Assembly (NCBI GenBank): GCA_964373575.1
Contig: CAYJVB010000038.1
Span: 1-6,182, forward strand
Direction: 5' to 3'
DNA length: 6,182 bases
DNA from: CAYJVB01 sp964373575
GTDB taxonomy: Archaea > Aenigmatarchaeota > Aenigmatarchaeia > CG10238-14
This document shows, one piece after another, positions 1 to 5,411 of this stretch. Both the position numbers and the translations under genes were made by a program. The notes beneath the pieces were generated by a model. That model searched no databases. It was not told the origin of the DNA and saw only the letters and a program-made list of their open reading frames with translations. How positions within the stretch are numbered: position 1 is the first letter of the stretch; every line of letters starts with the position of its first letter.

Positions 1-82
1 TAACGTTCATAATATAATTAAATCAAGGCATTATAAAAAACTTTTTATTTCAAGAAGCGAGCCCTCGAATTTCTGCTAAACA

Positions 83-316
83 GTGTTAGATTCCCATGTT
101 AGGGGTTGCGCTATAAGCATAGCAAGTTCTAGCATGCTGACAGAATTGATTAAAGGAAAAACTTTGAAAGAAATTATTAAACTGGACAAAGAAGATGTTT
201 TGAAGATGCTAGGAATAGAGTTGAGTCCTATCAGATTAAAATGCGCTTTACTGTCGTTGAAAACTTTGAAGTTAGGTGTATATTCATATCTCGGTAAAAA
301 ACTAGAGAACTTATGA
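83..316 (+). pseudogene. IscU/SufU-type Fe-S cluster scaffold, N-terminally truncated
   Basis: The 77-residue product matches the C-terminal half of IscU/SufU/NifU-N scaffolds, which build Fe-S clusters in the cytoplasm before passing them to apoproteins. The match rests on GCAISIASSSMLTE (residues 8-21), a KGKTL segment (24-28) and the C-terminal SPIRLKCALL (48-57). The second and third cysteine ligands of the family are present (C9 and C54). The first, in the NPxCGD motif, is absent, as is everything before it, roughly the first third to half of the usual ~125-150 residues. An in-frame TAA at 77-79 closes the frame just before the GTG at 83, and I found no NPxCGD-like coding sequence in positions 1-82. 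AT-rich TATA-like stretches occur at 31-50. The 3' end overlaps the convergent DUF192 gene by 6 bases. It is most likely a remnant, because a scaffold without the first cysteine should not work normally. The family call is firm; the pseudogene call is inference. Confidence 0.75.
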
Positions 317-754
317 ATTTTTTATATCTACAAAATCACCCACCTCTATATTGTATTTCTCAGTGAGATTAGCATTAATCTCCACAACATATCTAGCTTT
401 ATCAAAGGGTGTGTAAACAGGACAATTAATGAAACATGGCTGCACATTTCTGGCTATATGTACAATTTCAAAATCATCATTTATCCATATAATATCAATA
501 GGAAAACTCATGTTCATCATCCAAATAGAGTGATAATCCTCATTATTGAAAACAAATATCATACCTTCTTTTTCTTTCAAGCCTTTTCTGAACATAAGGC
601 CTTTCATTTGCTTCAATGTCGTATCAGCAACCTCCGCCTTTATCTTTACACTTTCAAAATCAACTTCCGCATGCATCTTTGGTGTATTCTCTAAAGCAAT
701 TATCAATATAATCAGTAATATGCCTCCAATAAAAATCAAAGCTTCTATTTCCAT
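311..754 (-). CDS. Membrane-anchored DUF192 (COG1430) family protein
   Basis: The 147-residue protein has one N-terminal hydrophobic segment (about residues 5-21) and then a DUF192 domain that should lie outside the cytoplasmic membrane. Family motifs run in order: VADTTLKQMKGLMFRKGL (42-59), GMIFVF (64-69), HSIWMMNMSFPIDIIWI (75-91), a PC motif with a second cysteine nearby (C107, C111), ARYVVEINA (120-128) and GD near the end (139-140). Length and motif order fit complete DUF192 proteins. The biochemical function of the family is unknown; members are small beta-rich proteins, often secreted or lipid-anchored. The ATG at 754 is chosen because it brings in the membrane anchor and lies about 25 bases after an AT-rich TATA-like box, which fits a leaderless transcript. 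The stop overlaps the end of the Fe-S scaffold remnant by 6 bases in convergent orientation. No obvious partner gene sits next to it. Confidence 0.9.
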   Translation of the reverse strand: MEIEALIFIGGILLIILIIALENTPKMHAEVDFESVKIKAEVADTTLKQMKGLMFRKGLKEKEGMIFVFNNEDYHSIWMMNMSFPIDIIWINDDFEIVHIARNVQPCFINCPVYTPFDKARYVVEINANLTEKYNIEVGDFVDIKNS

Positions 755-774
755 CTATATTACTAATCTTGAAA

Positions 775-784
775 ATAATTAAAA
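775..784 (-). promoter_or_regulatory. TATA-like box for the DUF192 gene
   Basis: On the minus strand the box reads TTTTAATTAT. Its centre is about 25 bases before the ATG at 754, so transcription would start at or next to the start codon (leaderless). The surrounding DNA is AT-rich throughout, which lowers the specificity of the call. Confidence 0.4.
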
Positions 785-813
785 TAATCTAATAAAACAG
801 ATTATAGATCAAA

Positions 814-1052
814 TCAGCATGGTAGTAAATTCTTGAGTTTTCCTGACAATCCTAGATAAGTTAAGCCACCTGCAACTGCAAAAGCTATAGGAGCTATCAA
901 TAATTTACCGTCTGTCACGCAAGCACTAGACATACCTGGAACATATTTACACATTTCTAATGCGATTTGACTGTAAGCATAAACAGCTGCTCTGATCCTA
1001 CTGCTAATGATGTCAATACCTTAGCGGCTTCGGGCAGTGTTATTCTGTACAC
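814..1052 (-). pseudogene. Small membrane-protein gene, apparently frameshifted
   Basis: Two overlapping minus-strand frames look like one small gene with a reading-frame break. Frame 1 starts with GTG at 1052 and runs 31 codons to a TAG at 957-959, beginning VYRITLPEAAKVLTSLAVGS. Frame 2 is open from 1020 to the TGA at 814-816, and includes IRAAVYAYSQIALEMCKYV followed by a hydrophobic stretch, LLIAPIAFAVAGGLTYLGL. Joining them near 985-1000 would give a protein of roughly 75 residues with one membrane segment. The GTG is preceded by GTGAT with a 5-base spacer, a good archaeal ribosome binding site, and lies 13 bases beyond the 208-residue gene's stop, so it was probably cotranslated with that gene. 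Alternatively the real gene is only the 46-residue ORF starting at ATG 954, or the break is a sequencing error or programmed -1 shift. I do not recognise the product. Confidence 0.35.
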
Positions 1053-1057
1053 AATTA

Positions 1058-1062
1058 ATCAC
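1058..1062 (-). promoter_or_regulatory. Ribosome binding site GTGAT before the small ORF
   Basis: The minus strand reads GTGAT, five bases before the GTG at 1052, and complements the 3' end of archaeal 16S rRNA (anti-Shine-Dalgarno AUCACCUCC). It sits three bases after the stop codon of the upstream 208-residue gene, so the two ORFs look like a translationally linked pair. It supports frame 1 of the small ORF as once being genuinely translated. Confidence 0.4.
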
Positions 1063-1064
1063 GA

Positions 1065-1691
1065 CTATTGTTTTCTTCTTACATCAGCTACAATATATCT
1101 GAATCCATCATTTCGAGTACCATTCAGTTGAGGTCCGTATACTGCACTTACAATATCAGAATATCGACGCGAATCTATACCTTCTAAATAACTTTCTGCT
1201 ACCGTTAATAGATCACTAAATCTTGATCCAACTGCCGATTGAATTTTATCATAATCGCCTATATTCAATACACAGATGTTTCTTGTAATAGGTGAAGTAA
1301 TTGCTCGTTCATATTTATCTCGTGTTATATCGTCAGGTTTAACATACTTTCCAATTATGTTTAATAATGTTAAAAGAGTTCTAGCATTTGGTTCCTCAGT
1401 TAAATACTTAGTAGCTTTCCCCAAAGCAGATTTATATTGAGGGGTTTCAGTTTTAATAAATCGTTCTTCAATTTCCATGTCAGTATACTGACGTGAACCC
1501 CCGCTTAGTTCAGCTCTTAATATATTCTTTGCTGCAAATGGTGCCCAATAGCTTGACAAATAAGATCTGAATCGACCAACAACATTATACATAAATTTTC
1601 TGTGTTCTTCAATATCAGCATTCAACCCAAGTACTAACGCAAGAGCATTTACGCCATCTTGAGTTAAAGGGTTAAAATCATAGTCAGTCAT
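1065..1691 (-). CDS. Hypothetical soluble protein, atypical codon use
   Basis: I do not recognise this 208-residue protein. It has no signal peptide or membrane segment, a single cysteine (C140), many charged residues and long stretches that look helical (for example residues 85-118 and 146-172), so it is probably a soluble cytoplasmic protein. No catalytic or nucleic-acid-binding motif stands out. The ATG at 1691 is well placed about 10 bases after the expected transcription start of a clear BRE/TATA box, with a perfect 12-base palindrome in between. The small frameshifted ORF follows 12 bases after the stop and was probably in the same operon. Of its 17 arginine codons 8 are CGA or CGT, against 1 of 32 in herA, which suggests foreign origin. 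Its position immediately on the 3' side of tRNA-Glu, where mobile elements often insert, fits that view. A viral or plasmid-derived orphan is possible but not shown. Confidence 0.75.
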   Translation of the reverse strand: MTDYDFNPLTQDGVNALALVLGLNADIEEHRKFMYNVVGRFRSYLSSYWAPFAAKNILRAELSGGSRQYTDMEIEERFIKTETPQYKSALGKATKYLTEEPNARTLLTLLNIIGKYVKPDDITRDKYERAITSPITRNICVLNIGDYDKIQSAVGSRFSDLLTVAESYLEGIDSRRYSDIVSAVYGPQLNGTRNDGFRYIVADVRRKQ

Positions 1692-1705
1692 ATTATCAAT
1701 ATCAC

Positions 1706-1717
1706 TACTATATAGTA
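1706..1717. promoter_or_regulatory. Perfect 12-base palindrome, possible operator
   Basis: TACTATATAGTA is a perfect palindrome. It lies between the TATA box (1721-1728) and the ATG (1691) of the 208-residue gene, just upstream of the expected start of transcription near 1700. A dimeric repressor bound here would block the promoter. AT-rich DNA makes short palindromes common, so this is only a candidate. Confidence 0.3.
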
Positions 1718-1720
1718 ACT

Positions 1721-1735
1721 ATTATTTAAGCTTTT
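1721..1735 (-). promoter_or_regulatory. BRE/TATA promoter of the 208-residue gene
   Basis: The minus strand reads AAAAGCTTAAATAAT, a purine-rich BRE followed by a TTAAATAA TATA box, close to the archaeal consensus. The predicted transcription start is near 1700, giving a leader of about 10 bases before the ATG at 1691. Confidence 0.55.
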
Positions 1736-1761
1736 CTATTTCGTAGGAATAATACTCAAAT

Positions 1762-1836
1762 TGCCCCCGCCGGGATTTGAACCCAGGTTTCAGCCTCGAG
1801 AGGGCCGTGTCCTTGACCGTGCTAGACTACAGGGGC
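1762..1836 (-). tRNA. tRNA-Glu, anticodon CTC
   Basis: A complete 75-base cloverleaf can be folded on the minus strand. The acceptor stem is GCCCCTG/CGGGGGC with discriminator A at 1762. The D stem is GTCT/GGAC (one T-G pair), and the anticodon stem is CGGCC/GGCTG with the 7-base loop CTCTCGA, giving anticodon CTC, which reads GAG (Glu). The T stem is CTGGG/CCCGG with loop TTCAAAT. There is no intron, and the 3' CCA is not encoded (the next bases are ATT), so it must be added by CCA-adding enzyme. A TATA box lies about 25 bases upstream, inside the last codons of herA. A T-rich run at 1838-1848 on this strand lies between herA and the tRNA and could end herA transcripts. The 3' end faces the atypical 208-residue gene; I found no second copy of the tRNA 3' end that would mark an attachment site. 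Confidence 0.96.
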
Positions 1837-1856
1837 ATGAAAATAAAAGCAATCAA

Positions 1857-1867
1857 TATTTTATATA
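1857..1867 (-). promoter_or_regulatory. TATA box of tRNA-Glu
   Basis: The minus strand reads TATATAAAATA, centred about 25 bases before the first base of the tRNA (1836), the expected spacing for an archaeal promoter starting at the mature 5' end. It overlaps the herA stop codon (1861-1863), so the tRNA promoter is embedded in the end of that gene. Confidence 0.6.
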
Positions 1868-3954
1868 GGCAAATGATCAATTACGTCTTTCCCTTTCAAA
1901 TATTCATCCTTCTCTCCTGTCAATGCATCCACAATTTCAACATTTCCATTATTGTAAAACAGCACCCAATAAGGATAATAGCACAGTTTCTTCTCAAAAC
2001 CATCAGGATTAAACAAATCTAGAACTTTTTCAACTAAATCATCCTTTATTTTTGCCTGCACCACCTCTCCAGTGTATTTATATGAAACCGTCGGTTCACT
2101 TAATTGGTTATCCATAACATCCTCAAAGTTAAGGTTTATTTTACTCTTCAGCTGCAAATTCTCTGCAGTAACCAAATGCAATGCTCTTAATTTGGTGACA
2201 ATATTAGCCAACTCCCTCTCAGAAATCTTCAATCTACCAGAAATATCATTCATGCTGGACTCTCCATAAGTCGTCAAGTACAACAATACAGCCTTTTCCT
2301 TCATACCCAAATCCAATATCTTCGGTAAACCATCACTTCTTGAAAGAGTATTATCTTTCTGAAAAACTAATTCACCTGTTATACCATCTATGAAAATATT
2401 ATCAGTCTTCTCCCCTTCTTTAGTTCTAAACCTGCATTTCAATCTGTGAAATGGATAATAAACAAGCTTGAACCACTCCAAATTTTGCTGTCCCCTTATT
2501 TTTATGTCATCCTCCAAGATTTTGGGGTAAAAGTAAACCTTTTCCTCTTCAGGTTCTCTGTCTTTAAATTTCTCAGTCAGCATAGCAGGAATACCGTGGT
2601 GCTCACTTCTTTTTACCCTAATATTAACAAGTAATGGCTGTTCTATCATGCCTACAACGCAAGCAGTTCCAACAGGCAAGGTCTTTATCTGTGACTCCAA
2701 TCCTCTTGTTATACCTTCAACAGAATCTGATATCGTCTTTAGATCGTTGGGATTTGTTACACGCAAGAACAGTTGAGTAGAACATTGCGATAATACATTC
2801 TTATCTATCCTCGCTGGTCTCTGTGTTATAACGCTAAGTCCCATTCCAAACTTCCTCCCCTCCGATGCAATAGTCCTCAAAATTCTGGAGCTTATAGCCT
2901 CACCAAAACCTCTCTCTGGTGCAAAATTATGCGCCTCTTCTACAATGAGCATGAACGGCTGAACCTTTCCCTTCTTTCTCGCCTCAAACAAATCTTTAGC
3001 TAGCTTGTAAACAACTATCTGCTGAATATCAGGCTCCACACCTTTAAGATTGACAATTGTTATCCTACCTTTCTTTACTAAATCTGTAGGTTGGAAATAA
3101 CCAACACTATCAAACAGCCCAGTTGACTTTAACATGTCCAAAGCCGAAATAACATTCCATTTTGTCTGTCCCTTCGTTTTTGTAACTTCACTCTTCAATT
3201 CATCAAGCGTGTATTCCTCCTTTCCTGTTTCTGAGACGGCTGTGTATATAGTGCTGAGCTGCGCTGATGTCAACCTAAATGGCAGCATATCCAGAATTTC
3301 TTGTTGTGTCAGCTTGTTTCTGAACTTCAGCTTTCTGGACCCCTCAGCTAAATTTTTATCAAGGGAAAATATTTCTGTTTCCTTGTTATATCCCTTTGGT
3401 TCAATTTCAAACTTAGGCATATACTTCTTTTCTTCCTCCTTCTTGTTGGGATATCTTAGTGTGAGATACTCACCGTGAGGATCAATAACTACAGCAGGAA
3501 TCTGTTTTTCTATGAATTCCTCTAGTAATACACCGCAGAAATAGCTTTTACCGAAACCCGATTTCGCAAGTATAGCCAAATGCTTTGTAACTAAAAACTT
3601 TGGATCAAGATAGACCTTTAGATTCTCAGAACCATCCAGCAGTCCTACATACATGCCACCAGTCTTCAATCCCAATACCCTTTTGATTAATGCATCATCA
3701 GCCTTGTAGACATATGAACCCGGCTTAAACGGCATCCTAGGCATCTTAACAACATCAGTCTTGTCAGTGTAACCTAAAACAGAGACTGTAGCTAGTGTCT
3801 GCTCCTTCTCCTGAATGATTTCATCAACCCTTCCTAAAATCCAGTGTCTCTCAGGGTCTCTAGTAGCTATGAAATCCATTTTCCTAATGATGCCTGTGAC
3901 TTCAAATTGGTAATTTTCTGGAGAAGTTTTGCCTATTATTCTGCCGACTAGCAT
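1861..3954 (-). CDS. herA: HerA-family DNA-translocating ATPase with C-terminal extension
   Basis: The 697-residue protein belongs to the HerA-FtsK superfamily of hexameric DNA pumps; archaeal HerA normally acts with the NurA nuclease and Mre11-Rad50 in DNA end processing. The N-terminal region (about 1-95) fits a HAS-barrel. The RecA-like core has Walker A AKSGFGKS (130-137, with K136 and Ala replacing the usual first Gly) and Walker B MLIVEEAHNFAP (335-346, catalytic E340). It continues with SSRILRTIASEGRKFG (355-370), which includes candidate arginine fingers, and ITQRP (376-380). After about residue 460 comes an extension not found in the ~500-residue Sulfolobus protein: a YYP...DGITGE segment (499-528), a winged-helix-like stretch (about 550-600) and a second YYP...DALTGE segment (659-681). 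No nurA, mre11 or rad50 is in the window. It starts 13 bases after xerA, with GTGAT a few bases before the ATG, so the two are probably cotranscribed. Its membership of the HerA family is firm; orthology to the end-resection HerA is less so. Confidence 0.9.
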   Translation of the reverse strand: MLVGRIIGKTSPENYQFEVTGIIRKMDFIATRDPERHWILGRVDEIIQEKEQTLATVSVLGYTDKTDVVKMPRMPFKPGSYVYKADDALIKRVLGLKTGGMYVGLLDGSENLKVYLDPKFLVTKHLAILAKSGFGKSYFCGVLLEEFIEKQIPAVVIDPHGEYLTLRYPNKKEEEKKYMPKFEIEPKGYNKETEIFSLDKNLAEGSRKLKFRNKLTQQEILDMLPFRLTSAQLSTIYTAVSETGKEEYTLDELKSEVTKTKGQTKWNVISALDMLKSTGLFDSVGYFQPTDLVKKGRITIVNLKGVEPDIQQIVVYKLAKDLFEARKKGKVQPFMLIVEEAHNFAPERGFGEAISSRILRTIASEGRKFGMGLSVITQRPARIDKNVLSQCSTQLFLRVTNPNDLKTISDSVEGITRGLESQIKTLPVGTACVVGMIEQPLLVNIRVKRSEHHGIPAMLTEKFKDREPEEEKVYFYPKILEDDIKIRGQQNLEWFKLVYYPFHRLKCRFRTKEGEKTDNIFIDGITGELVFQKDNTLSRSDGLPKILDLGMKEKAVLLYLTTYGESSMNDISGRLKISERELANIVTKLRALHLVTAENLQLKSKINLNFEDVMDNQLSEPTVSYKYTGEVVQAKIKDDLVEKVLDLFNPDGFEKKLCYYPYWVLFYNNGNVEIVDALTGEKDEYLKGKDVIDHLPI

Positions 3955-3967
3955 GCCATCACTTCAA

Positions 3968-4753
3968 TTACAATAATTCTGCAAGCCTCTTAATATCTTT
4001 GTTTGCTACATGGGTGTATATTTGAGTTGTCTTAAGATCTTTATGTCCAAGTAATTGTTGTATGTATCTTATGTCAGTTCCAGCCTCGAGTAAATGTGTG
4101 GCAAATGAATGGCGAAGTGTGCGGGGTGTTACCCGTTTCGTTACACCAGCTTTCTTGGATGCCAATTTCACTATTTGCTGTATAGACCTCTCGTTATATC
4201 TGTGTCCCCTTTCTGATATTAGGATAAAACCCTCGCCCTTTAAACCAATGTTTTGCAGCGCTTGTCTTAGTTTATCATGGAGAAACACTACCCTTTCTTT
4301 CTCTCCCTTTGCAATTTTTACGTGAATTAAAGATCTTTCGAAATCATTATCTTCCCACTTCAAATTTCTCGCTTCATCCAATCGTAATCCAGCATAGTAA
4401 AGTAGCGATATTACTGTTTTGTGTTTTGGATTTTCAGTACTAGAAATCATTCGCGATATCTCATCCCTATTTAGTACTAAGGGTAATTTCAGGCTGGGTT
4501 TTGCGTGAGGTATATCTTCATTAAAGTTTTGTTTCAATACCTTCTCATGAAAGAACTTCAAAGCAAAATAAACGGTTCTCATTGTGGAGCGACTATTCTT
4601 AGTGTATGAAAGCAGGAAATCTCTAGGAGTTTTATTAGAATTAAGAAACTTGCTAACTATATCAACATATCTCTGGCTGGTTCTGTAAGAATACTTTCTT
4701 AGTTTTATCTCTTCCCTTAATCGTTCGAGATGGTGATTTTCGTTAAACGTCAT
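3968..4753 (-). CDS. xerA: XerA-type tyrosine recombinase
   Basis: The 261-residue protein is a compact phage-integrase-family recombinase. The N-terminal SAM-like core-binding domain (about 7-85) is followed by the catalytic domain (about 90-261). Active-site positions align with XerD: R124 (AGLRLDEARNL), K149 (KIAKGEKER), R214 (TLRHSFATHLLEAGTD), H237 (LLGHKDL) and nucleophile Y246 (TTQIYTHV). Spacings R214-H237 (23) and H237-Y246 (9) equal those of XerD. The first histidine of HxxR is Arg here (R211, codon CGC at 4121-4123). Archaeal XerA resolves chromosome dimers at dif sites, and similar enzymes also integrate mobile DNA; length and sequence favour the XerA type. It is followed 13 bases later by herA. 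An AT-rich stretch at 4781-4793 may be its promoter, and an inverted repeat lies upstream at 4797-4827. The ATG at 4753 is the first usable start and gives a normal N-terminus. Confidence 0.92.
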   Translation of the reverse strand: MTFNENHHLERLREEIKLRKYSYRTSQRYVDIVSKFLNSNKTPRDFLLSYTKNSRSTMRTVYFALKFFHEKVLKQNFNEDIPHAKPSLKLPLVLNRDEISRMISSTENPKHKTVISLLYYAGLRLDEARNLKWEDNDFERSLIHVKIAKGEKERVVFLHDKLRQALQNIGLKGEGFILISERGHRYNERSIQQIVKLASKKAGVTKRVTPRTLRHSFATHLLEAGTDIRYIQQLLGHKDLKTTQIYTHVANKDIKRLAELL

Positions 4754-4780
4754 AAACCCATGTGATAAATATAGTCTTCT

Positions 4781-4793
4781 TACTAAATAAGTA
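4781..4793 (-). promoter_or_regulatory. Possible TATA box of xerA-herA
   Basis: The minus strand reads TACTTATTTAGTA, centred about 34 bases before the xerA ATG, giving a leader of about 8 bases. A second candidate (ATATTTATC, 4765-4773) is too close to the start codon. The TACT...AGTA ends also make it a short inverted repeat. Confidence 0.35.
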
Positions 4794-4796
4794 TTG

Positions 4797-4827
4797 CGTA
4801 GAACCCTACCTGTATGGATATTCTACG
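4797..4827. repeat. 7-base inverted repeat upstream of xerA
   Basis: CGTAGAA (4797-4803) and TTCTACG (4821-4827) are perfect inverted copies with a 17-base spacer. A related GCGTAAA follows at 4836-4842, so the CGTA core occurs three times in 46 bases. The site lies between the divergent xerA and 4911 promoters. It could be a regulator site or a recombinase-binding site. The 17-base spacer does not fit a standard dif site (11-base arms, 6-base centre). Confidence 0.4.
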
Positions 4828-4874
4828 TAGATAATGCGTAAAATAGTTGTTATGTGCAATATTACTCGGGGTTT

Positions 4875-4889
4875 CGCAAAATATATAAA
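4875..4889 (+). promoter_or_regulatory. BRE/TATA promoter of the 114-residue gene
   Basis: CGCAAAA followed by TATATAAA (4882-4889) is a close match to archaeal BRE plus TATA. The centre is about 26 bases before the ATG at 4911, so the transcript should be leaderless. Confidence 0.7.
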
Positions 4890-4910
4890 GAAACAAACTA
4901 TTAACAATAT

Positions 4911-5255
4911 ATGAATATGACAAAAAAATTGAAAATTATTCTTGCCATAGGAATGATTGCAATTGTTACGCTCTTCATCGTAGCTTATTTTTCCAATTCA
5001 TTAGCCCTTTTGGGATTATGTAAACCAGGAGATAAGATTGGTCAAGGGTTAGGGCCACGTTTTTGTTATACTCCAAGTGGTTTTGAGGGTAAACCCTGCG
5101 ATAAAGCAACTGATTGTGGAACTGGTGGATGTGTTTTAGTAGATTCAAATAAAACAACTGGCAAGGGAATTTGCAGAGATTTGCCATTTGGTTGTAATGT
5201 TTGGATAGATGAGAATGGTAAATTCGATGAGAACGCTGTACTTTGTGTGGATTAA
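4911..5255 (+). CDS. Membrane-anchored, cysteine-rich extracytoplasmic protein (hypothetical)
   Basis: This is a 114-residue protein of unknown function. A short positive N-terminus (MNMTKKLK) leads into one hydrophobic segment (about 9-35), which is either a membrane anchor or an uncleaved signal. The rest is a small extracytoplasmic domain with eight cysteines (C37, C52, C63, C69, C74, C88, C95, C112), an even number that allows four disulfides. The CDKATDCGTGGC spacing resembles small disulfide-knot domains of secreted proteins, but no named family is clear. The ATG at 4911 is supported by the TATA box 26 bases upstream; an in-frame ATG two codons later is the alternative. The downstream gene at 5470 is also a membrane protein with a cysteine-rich outside part, and both are followed by palindromic repeat DNA. 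It is divergent from xerA. Confidence 0.8.
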   Translation: MNMTKKLKIILAIGMIAIVTLFIVAYFSNSLALLGLCKPGDKIGQGLGPRFCYTPSGFEGKPCDKATDCGTGGCVLVDSNKTTGKGICRDLPFGCNVWIDENGKFDENAVLCVD

Positions 5256-5257
5256 AA

Positions 5258-5314
5258 GCGAAACTCCTGCGTCATACTGTCGCTTCGTTTCACTCCGCTC
5301 GTTCGTCTTGCAGG
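5258..5314. repeat. Hairpin-prone CG-rich stretch after the 114-residue gene
   Basis: Immediately after the stop codon comes DNA unlike the AT-rich surroundings, rich in TTCG, CTCG and CGCT. CCTGC (5266-5270) can pair with GCAGG (5310-5314), closing a region that holds several near-repeats of CGCTTCGTTTCACTCCGCTCG-like units (5280-5305). It probably belongs to the same repeat element as 5320-5408 and could act as a transcription end structure. Confidence 0.45.
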
Positions 5315-5319
5315 CTCAC

Positions 5320-5408
5320 CACATAACAGCGATTAAGAGGGAAAATCCTGCGAATTTTCCCCAAATTTTTGCTTCGCAAAAACTTCTCTTAATCGCATAT
5401 GTTAAGTG
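5320..5408. repeat. Composite palindromic element: outer inverted repeat with two inner hairpins
   Basis: GCGATTAAGAG (5329-5339) pairs perfectly with CTCTTAATCGC (5386-5396). The stem continues outward as CACATAACA (5320-5328) with TGTTAAGTG (5400-5408, 8 of 9), after a 3-base bulge. Inside are two hairpins: GGGAAAAT/ATTTTCCC (5339-5361, 7-base loop) and TTTTTGC/GCAAAAA (5366-5382, TTC loop). The whole folds as a cruciform or three-way junction. It encodes nothing credible. A related unit begins at 6124. It could be a MITE-like element, a REP-like repeat or a structured RNA/terminator. Confidence 0.75.
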
Positions 5409-5411
5409 AAA

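Noticed and set aside
49..69. Third copy of the 14-base motif found at 5412 and 6038
   Set aside because: TTCAAGAAGCGAGC shares only part of the motif and needs a gap; not above what chance allows.
458..782. Two plus-strand frames opposite the DUF192 gene
   Set aside because: Both are antisense to a well-supported conserved domain.
1762..1785. Duplicated tRNA 3' end marking an integrated element
   Set aside because: I looked for a second copy of this segment on both strands of the window and found none, so insertion at the tRNA remains unproven.
1777..2022. Plus-strand 81-codon open frame across the tRNA
   Set aside because: It reads through the complement of the tRNA and the end of herA; a chance frame.
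3134..3478. Plus-strand 114-codon open frame inside herA
   Set aside because: It lies antisense to the conserved HerA ATPase domain, is Ser/Phe-rich as expected from the complement of Lys/Glu-rich coding DNA, and has no promoter.
4793..4842. Canonical archaeal dif site upstream of xerA
   Set aside because: The inverted arms are 7 bases with a 17-base spacer; dif needs 11-base arms around a 6-base centre. Reported only as an inverted repeat.
5209..5409. Plus-strand 66-codon open frame overlapping the end of the cysteine-rich gene
   Set aside because: It runs out of frame through the end of a supported gene and then through palindromic repeat DNA; the product has no protein-like features or start signals.
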